From: Corella eumyota
Lineage: Eukaryota; Chordata; Ascidiacea; Phlebobranchia; Corellidae
Assembly (NCBI GenBank): GCA_963082875.1
Contig: OY720100.1
Coordinates: 7,626,001-7,690,000, forward strand
Direction: 5' to 3'
Length of the DNA: 64,000 bases
Shown here: piece after piece, positions 14,501 to 23,500 of the stretch
How the letters are laid out: each line of letters starts with the position of its first letter
How positions within the stretch are numbered: position 1 is the stretch's first letter
The notes under the pieces: model-generated
Database searches by the model: none
What the model saw: only the letters and a program-made list of their open reading frames with translations
What the model was told of the DNA's origin: nothing
Translations under genes and position numbers: made by a program

Positions 14501-17500
14501 TTAATATATATACATATCAACCAAAAATACTTTAAAATTAATATGTTTTAAGTTTTAAACACCACTTTTCATCATTATACAAAGAAATAACAAGCTTCAA
14601 GAGTGTTTTATAAAAAAATAATTTATTCTATATATATTTTTTTGACATCGTAAAAAAAATTTGTAAAATTTTAAAATTTTTTAAATAATTTACCCTATAA
14701 TAAAAATAAGAAAATTTAATAATCAAAATTAAAATTTTATAATAAAAAAAAGTGTATTTTTCCATTTAATTCTTGAAAAAGAGAAACCTATCATAGGACA
14801 AATTTTAATAAAATTGTTTGTTTTTTACTAAGATTATATATATTTTAACACAAAATATATTTATTTATTTATACAAGTTAAATCAACACAAAACACTAAC
14901 AATTGACTTAGACACAAAATCATAAACTCATGTTAATACACCCCTTTTATTTATTGCAGAATAAAAATTGTATTTTTAACTATAAATTATGCCTTTTTTA
15001 TATCACAAACAAAATTGTATATTAACAAAATATATATATAAAGTATTTAAAACTTAGGATATAATTTTATTAAGTTACAAAAAAAATTTAATCATAATTT
15101 TTATATTCCAACTTTAGCTTAAAATTAAAACAAATAATTGGTTAATAATTTAAAAAAAACAACACAAAATTTATGTGTTTAGACAATACAAAAAAATGAT
15201 TTTAAATAAAAATTGGGATACATTTATTATTAATTTATGATACCAAACTTAAAATAAATTACCACTAATTTATAGATTTAATATTACCTGAGCATGTGAG
15301 TCCATCTCCAGTATACCCACTTTTACATTTGCAAGTAAAAGAACCCGCTGTGTTTGCACACACTGCATTTATGCTGCATTTATCTTTACTTGTTGAACAT
15401 TCATCTATGTCTATAAAATTAAATAAAATGGAAATCAATAAGATTTTAAATTGATTTGCTTCTAGTATCATGTTTAGCAAAATAAGTTTATTTTTTGTTT
15501 AATAACAAAAAAAAACATTAAATGTATATATATTTTATTTTCACAGCTTACCAAAGCTAAAAAATGTTTAACTTGATATCAGTGTCCACAATACTTTTTC
15601 AAATACTTTTAAACAATTTAAAATGACCTTATTGATAACAGCTTAAAAATATTCAAAATATAAAATTTACCAGAACATACTCTTCCATCCCCTTCATAAC
15701 CACTATTACATGCACAAGTAAAGGAACCTTGTATGTTTGTACATGTTGCTAGAGTGTCATTACAATTATCTGTATTAGTTTCACATTCATCTATATCTGT
15801 TGCATTAAAAAAAATTTTAAGTTACAAAACATGTATGTATTATAAAACTGCAAACACATGTAAAAACATATATTTTAAATAAACCTATCCCTTTCTAATA
15901 TAAAATTTAAAAACTTAATGATATTTAATTTGGCTTAGACGCGCAGTTTAAAATTACCCAAACATGTTGTTCCATTTCCAGTATACCCACTCATACATAA
16001 ACAAGTAAAAGAACTGTTTGTGTTTGTACACTCTGCATCTTTGTGGCAATTATCTACCTCTGTTTCACATTCATTTATGTCTGCAAAAAAACAAAAATAA
16101 TTAACCTAAATAAAAATAACTAAACACCTTTAAAAAAATAAACGTTTTTTTAATGCTATTCATTACACATGGTTTAATACATCACAGTTAGTGTATCATT
16201 TTTATCTACGTAAGCACGAAACTCCATCTGCGGTATACCTGCAAAATAAATTTAAAAAAAAAGTACAACAAGCGGCTCACAGAGGACAAAATAAAGTCAT
16301 TTTCCTATGTCTGCCAGCATATGATCTTACGACGATGACGTGAACGTTGGGACTTTCCCTATTTACAACATTTACCTTTAAATCCCGATATCTCAAAAAC
16401 TACTTAACCAATTTTTTAAATAATGGTATCCTCGTGCAAGTTGGAAAAATTCCAACATAACTAAAAAAAAAACTCTGCGACCGAACTATCTCTTAAAAAA
16501 AATTAGCAGAAAATTATTCCACCTTTTTGAACAAGTCAAATAAAAACTGTTACAATTATACTAAATAAACATTAAAACAAATATTTGACAATAGTATATT
16601 TTGCTTGTTTGTCAATCTTCAAAAAATATTCAGAAAACACATCATAGAGCCTAGTCTGTTATTTATATGCGACTAGTTTTGATAACGACATATTTCAAAT
16701 CTACGATTGTCACTGTGGTACAAAATTTAAAAAAAGGTACACTAAAAATTCAAAACTCATTTTTGTATATTGACCCCGGTGCTTAGCGAAGCCTTCGGTG
16801 CTTCACAAGACCTTTTAAGGGCTAGCCTACCCGATACCAACTTTTTACAAGTAAAAAATCGATAGGATTATGTTTTAAAATAGCAAAAAAAAATAATAAT
16901 AATTTTTACCGTAATTGTCACAACATTTTAAATTTAATTAGCATGAAATCCACTAAATTAGGAATAAACTGTAAACTGTGATACACTCTTTATTGTTGTT
17001 AATATCAATAAGGCTTAAATAACAACTTAATTTATAAGGCAAAATTGCGTAATACACATTAAAATAAGCGTTTTACAAAATAAACTTTAAAAATTAAATG
17101 TTAGATGAATATTACCTGGTGTTATTACTATGGCTGTAGTCGTAGTTGTAGAAATGGTTTCTGAGGTTGTGTTTAGCGCAACAGCGCCGTAAAAGTTTTT
17201 GTTGTAAAATATACGTAGTATTATTGATATTATCAATATTTTTTTCATTTTGAGGGTTTAGCACATTTCCGAATTAGACAATCATTAAATTGTTATTGTT
17301 TTTTTTTTCAAATACTTAAAACTTATAGTTTTCTCTATATTAATAACACAAATTTTGGCCAAATTTTAAACTAACAAACAAATGATATGTAAAACTAAAA
17401 AAATTTAACTAAATATTGTTCGATTTGCCTAAAACCTCATTTTTTTAAACAAAGTATTTTAAAATCTAACGTAAAAACAACACTTGACTATAAGCCCTTT

Positions 17501-20500
17501 TAATGTAAAATTACTTGGTCTTTTTCTAACAGGAAGTTTCGTAGCTAATAACAATTGCCTTAGCGAAATTCGTGGTATGACTGGTTTTAAACTAATGATG
17601 GCATCGTGTACAGCCTGCATAAGAAAGTTAATCTGGTACTTTATATAACAATATATTAACTTTAAGAAAACCTTTTTTATTAAGTACTTCCTTCATACTT
17701 TAAACATACTGTTTATTAGAAATATAGTTTAACAATCGTCCAAGCAACATTTATCCCATATTTTTTGTGACAATGTAAAAATATTAAACATGTCGTAAAA
17801 AACAAAATTTGCTTATACAAAATTAAATAAATTTAAGTAAATTTGCTGAAAACTAAGTTACTAACCCAACAAAACTAAAACCTTATTTGTTGCGTCATTT
17901 GTTAAACAATTTATTTGATTAAAAGCTGCGTTTTTTAAAATATAGCTAAAGGATATCAATAATCAAATACAAACAATACCAATAAACAAGTCAAATAAAT
18001 TATATAACGCCTTGTCGATTGCTAAATACATGCGTTTATATGCATATAAGGATCTTTTGCCCCAGCATTGTATTCTATTCGTGTATTGTGTTGTTTATAG
18101 CGAAACCATGACTAAAAATTAATTACAATATAAAACACGGAACCAAATACGTCACCAGTTTCAATGAATTTTGTAAAGAAACAAAGATAGTATACAATTT
18201 TCTTTAAAAAGATAATGGAAATCTATTGATACAAAAACTATATTTAAAAGCTAAGTTGATTGTTAATCGTTAACTTTATCAATTTCTGAATGAATGTGTA
18301 CATTAAACAATTGAGTTTATCAACAGTATAACCTATTGTTTATTGTAAACATACAAAGGCGGACTTTTCTAACCTCATTTACCACATTTCAACACTATAT
18401 CAAAACTGTATCATAAGGTTAATAAAAGTACAACGGAAAACTTTTTAAAGTACATTTTAAAATTTAAACGGAAAATGTGTTGATATGTGTTTACCGTAGA
18501 TAATGTTAAAATAAAAATACTTTTTGCCATTTTCACCGACATTTTAACTGAATTATTTATTTTAAGTTATATAACAACATTTTTAACACGTGTTTTCGCA
18601 ATAACTAAAAAAAAATTACCTTGAGTTGTTTTACATTAATTTTAACCTCAAATGGCGATCTTTTTATAAGTAACATTAAATTGATTGTAAAACAAGCTTT
18701 TATAAAATAAGTTTAATAATTTATTATTTTATTAAAATTTACCAGAACATGTTTTTCCATCACCAGTATAACCTCTTTTACATGTACAGGCAAAAGAACC
18801 TGGTGTGTTATTGCACTTTGCATTTCTGTGGCAATTCTTATTCTTTTTTTTAGGTATACATTCATCGATGTCTGTAAAAATTAAATAAATATAAAAAAAA
18901 GTAAAAGCACCAGGTGTGTTTTGACATCTTGCATTAGTGCTGCGATTATGTGTATTTTTTGTACATTCATCTATATCTGCAAACAAACTTACAGGTTTAA
19001 AAAATAGTTGAAAATTTTTTTAAAAATCATAATTTTGCTAAAAATGCGCAACTGCTTAGAAAAAATAAAACAATTTAAATTTTGGTATAACGTTTGTACA
19101 TGATGCTTGTGTTTTGTCACAAATATGAGTATTTGTTTTACATTCATCAATATCTAGAAAGAATATTATCAACATCAAATTAATGTGTTATGACAATGCA
19201 ATAATATGATTTTAAATAATTATTCATAATGTAGCAAACTTTGTGCGCTCTTTAGGCCCTAACATTTCCTTGGGGGCGTTACTTAATTCTCGTATTTTTT
19301 GGAACTTTTCTTATCTTGTTGTTAAGCGTTGCTACTGTTTTATTAAGCCAAAGTTAACTTTATTAAGTAAATTAGTATTGTTTGTTCTTATAAGAGATAG
19401 GTCTTTCTAATACTTATTTTTGATATTATATGTAGGCTATGTTTAAATTTTTTGGATTCTATTTGAACAAGATATTGTTAAATAAGTGTAAAGAATAATT
19501 TCATTTGTGAATTGATTGTGAGCGTGAATAATATAAAAAACAAAATACATAACAATATACAGATATTATCAATTTATGTTACTAAACTTAAAATAAGTTA
19601 TTACTAATTTGTAGATTTATTTTTACCTGAGCATGTGACTCCATTTCCAATATACCCACGATTACATTTACAAGTAAAAGAACCTGGTGTGTTTTTACAC
19701 ACTGCATTTATGTGGCAACCACCTCTATTTGTATCACATTCATTTTTGTCTGTAAAAAAACAAAAATAATTAACCTAAATAAAAACAACTAAACATCTTA
19801 AAAAATAAACATTTGTTCATGCTAGTCATTAAGCATGTTAATTTAATAATGTTAAACAAATTAAAGGAAAATTGATGGGTTTACACGTAAAAAACTTTAA
19901 ATATTACCTGAGCATGTAACTCCATTTCCAGTGTACCCACTTTTACATCTACAAGTAAAAGCACCCGGTGTGTTTCCACAAATTGCATTAGTGCTGCAAT
20001 TATGTGTATTTTTTGTACATTCATCTATATCTGCAAACAAACTTACAGGTTTAAAAAAATAGTTAAAAATTTTTAAAAAAATCATAATTTTGCTAAAAAT
20101 GCGCAACTGCTTAGAAAAAATAAAACAATTTAAATTTTGGCATAACGTTTGTACATGATGCTTGTGTTTTGTCACAAATATGAGTATTTGTTTTACATTC
20201 ATCAATATCTAGAAAGAATATTATCAACATCAAATTAATGTGTTATGACAATGCAATAATATGATTTTAAATAATTATTCATAATGTAGCAAACTTTGTG
20301 CGCTCTTTAGGCCCTAACATTTCCTTGGGGGCGTTACTTAATTCTCTTATTTTTTGGAACTTTTCTTATCTTGTTGTAAAGCGTTGCTACTGTTTTATTA
20401 AGCCAAAGTTAACTTTATTGAGTAAATTAGTATTGTTTGTTCTTATAAGAGATAGGTCTTTCTAATACTTATTTTTTATATTATATGTAGGCTATGTTTA

Positions 20501-23500
20501 AATTTTTTGGATTCTATTTGAACAAGATATTGTTAAATAAGTGTAAAGAATAAATACATTTGTGAATTGATTGTGAGCGTGAATAATATAATAAACAAAA
20601 TACATAACAATATACAGATATTATCAATTTATTATACTCAACTTAAAATAAGTTATCACTAATTTGTAGATTTATTATTACCTGAGCATGTGACACCATT
20701 TCCAGTATACCCACTGATACATATACAAGTAAATGAACCTGGTGTGTTTGTACACAGTGCATTTGGGTCGCAACCACCTCTATTTGTATCACATTCATTT
20801 TTGTCTGTAAAAAAAACAAAAATAATTAACCTAAATAAAAACAACTAAACATCTTAAAAAATAAACATTTGTTCATGCTAGTCATTAAGCATGATTTAAC
20901 ATATTACAATAATATTATTTTAATATTACCTGAGCATGTGACTCCATTTCCAGAAAACCCACTACTACAATTACAAGTAAAAGATCCTTCGGCATTTGTA
21001 CACTCTGCATTTGTGTTGCAATTATTATATTCCTTTATAGCACATTCATCTATGTCTGCAAAATAAACTAAACGGTTAAGATGTTTTTATTTTTATTATC
21101 TTTGAAACAGTTAAAGTTAAATGTTTTCCACTTTTATAGCTAATAATTTTTTAAAACATCTTTTATGGAGCAGCGGAAATAGCTATTAGTTAGTGTAAAT
21201 CATTTAGCTATATTTTCTCCTCTAGTTATCCACAATTTTATTTATTTGTTTTGTGTCGCATGGTAAAGTCAGAACGTTTAAAAGGTTTACCTAAGCACGA
21301 GACTCCATTTCCACTATAACCATTTTTACATTCGCAAGTAAATGATCCTGGTGTGTTTGAACAATTTGCATCACTGTGGCAATTATTCTTATTTGTATCA
21401 CATTCATCTGCGTCTGCAAAAAATAAATTACGCGTTTAATTTTTACAGTGTTTAGAGTAAATGTGTTCTATTTTTAGAGCCATTTATTGATTTAAATAAC
21501 CAATAGGCCAGTAGCAATACCCATATGTTAATTGAACCAAAAACAACAATATTTCAATTAAAATCTTAAATGTTAATAAGCTGACGCATTAGTAAAATGT
21601 AATACAGCAAAAAAATAAGAAGAGAAATTTAACTGCCCAACAACTGGGTGAAAACGCAGCCTGTAGATTAAGAACCTAATTTCTGTCTTATATTTAAAAA
21701 AAAATTGCAATTATTCATAATTTAGGTTTGGTATTACTGCTTTATTTAACACTTATGAGCGTATTTAAGAAACATTCGTTACTTACCAGTGCATTTTTTT
21801 CCATTTCCAGCAAAACCACTTTTACATGCACAGGTGAAAGATCCATCTGCGTTTGTACATGTTGCTTGTGTTTTGTCACAAGAATGAGTATTTGTTTCAC
21901 ATTCATCTATGTCTAAAAAAATATATTTAAAAAAACTAAAAAATAACATAAAAAATTATGTGTTCTAACTATACACAGTAAAAAAATTAATTAGATAAAT
22001 ACTTATATGCAAATATTTTAATCTATGATACTAAATGTTCAATGAGTTACCAACTTTTTAATTTTAATAAATAACAGAAGAATTTATGTATTATTACAAA
22101 GTAGCAATCCTATAGGGTAACTAAAGATTATTAAACATATAGACCCCATCATAATTTTATGATTTAAATTAATATTGGGCTACCACTACTTTAATACCAG
22201 AGCATGTGACTCCATTTCCAGTAAACCCACCAGTACATGTACAAGTAAAAGAACCTAATGTGTCATCGCACATTGCATCTCTGTGGCAATCATGTTTCTC
22301 TGTAGCACATTCATTTATGTCTGTCAAAAATTCCCCAATTAAAATTCAAATAAATTTAAGCTATTTTAAATTTTTATTGAATAGGCTACTCTTTTTCGAG
22401 CTGCGAAACATAATCATAGTTTAAAGTTTATTACAAACTAGTACTTTATTTTATATTTATTATATAAAAACATTAATTGTAAACAAAACCAAAAATTGTA
22501 TTGCATTGTTACACTAACATAATATTTTTTTGCAACAAAAACTTTAATTAAATAAGCTTGATAAGCACTATTTATTTTTAGCACTTTACCCAGTCAAAAA
22601 TTTAGACTCGGCATTAGCCCGGCCCATGCTAGGCATTTGTTGCCGTGCATTACCCATGCTAGGCTCTAGTGTGGCATTTGGTCGGGTTCCCGACCATCGT
22701 ATTACCTGCTAAACGCCACACATGGGCCATACTCGGCGGTTTGGGTATAATGCGACCATCGCACGTTCGAGTATTAGCCATGCACGGGCCATACTCGGCA
22801 GTTCGGGTATAACGCGACCATCGCATGTTCGAGTGTTAGCGACGCATGGGCCATACTCGGCAGTTCGGGTATATTGCGACCATCGCATGTACGAGTGTTA
22901 GCCAGACATGGCCGAGTATGGCATTTGGTCGTGTCCTCGACCTTCTACTATAAATTGTTACTGAATTTCCTATTAAGTTCTTAATGAACCATAGTAGGTT
23001 AACCTAATGGAATACAACGAATAAATGTACGTTTCTAAAATTTATAAATGTTTTAAGTGATTTGCAGGCTCGTTGTTTAAAGACAGCAATCAAATGAAAA
23101 ATTTAAAAATTTATGTTAAGTTTTTTATTTAAATCTTTAATTCCAGATAATTAAAATGTGGATTTTTTAGAATAAGTAATGCAATTTCCCTTCTTAAAGC
23201 TAAGCAATTTAAGATAGCGTGAAATATTTCACCATCTTACGCAATTTAAGAGATAAGGGAGTCATGCTGTGTTTTTATTTTCCGTTTTTTGTTTGCGCGC
23301 CAAGTCTGCGCCCTGGTTTAAGATAGTTTAAAAAATAGCAAGACTGAAGTTAGGTTTGTAGAATATTGGTATATAACTTCTAATTTACAGTTCTGTTATT
23401 GTTTTAAATAATTTAATAAAGATGATCATCATTAGGCTATTGGAAATTGGTGGAAATATTTTTGGATTTAAAACATTGGAATGTACGTTTAATCAACTAA

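Larger units (their letters stand above)
18900..20893. repeat. Tandem segmental duplication carrying EGF exons
   Basis: About 950 bp at 18,900-19,838 recurs at 19,955-20,893 with an offset of 1,055 bp. The intronic stretch around 19,200-19,560 matches 20,255-20,615 almost base for base. Each copy carries a [10 protein letters not shown] exon (one intact, one decayed), the half-exon relic and a [11 protein letters not shown] exon. The near identity of introns means a recent event. Confidence 0.8.

Noticed and set aside
16250-16900. Possible further EGF exons or a mobile element around the GC-richer palindrome at 16.77-16.81 kb
   Set aside because: Only a short palindrome (ggtgcttagcgaag.../cttcggtgcttcac) and a ten-residue EGF tail relic were seen; no element ends or complete exon could be defined.
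12206-22320. EGF exons as a separate fibrillin- or fibulin-like matrix gene
   Set aside because: No terminal exon, stop or poly(A) context is seen after the EGF block, and the phase-1 chain continues through the lectin-like, EGF and Ig exons into the membrane and PTP exons with total lengths divisible by three.
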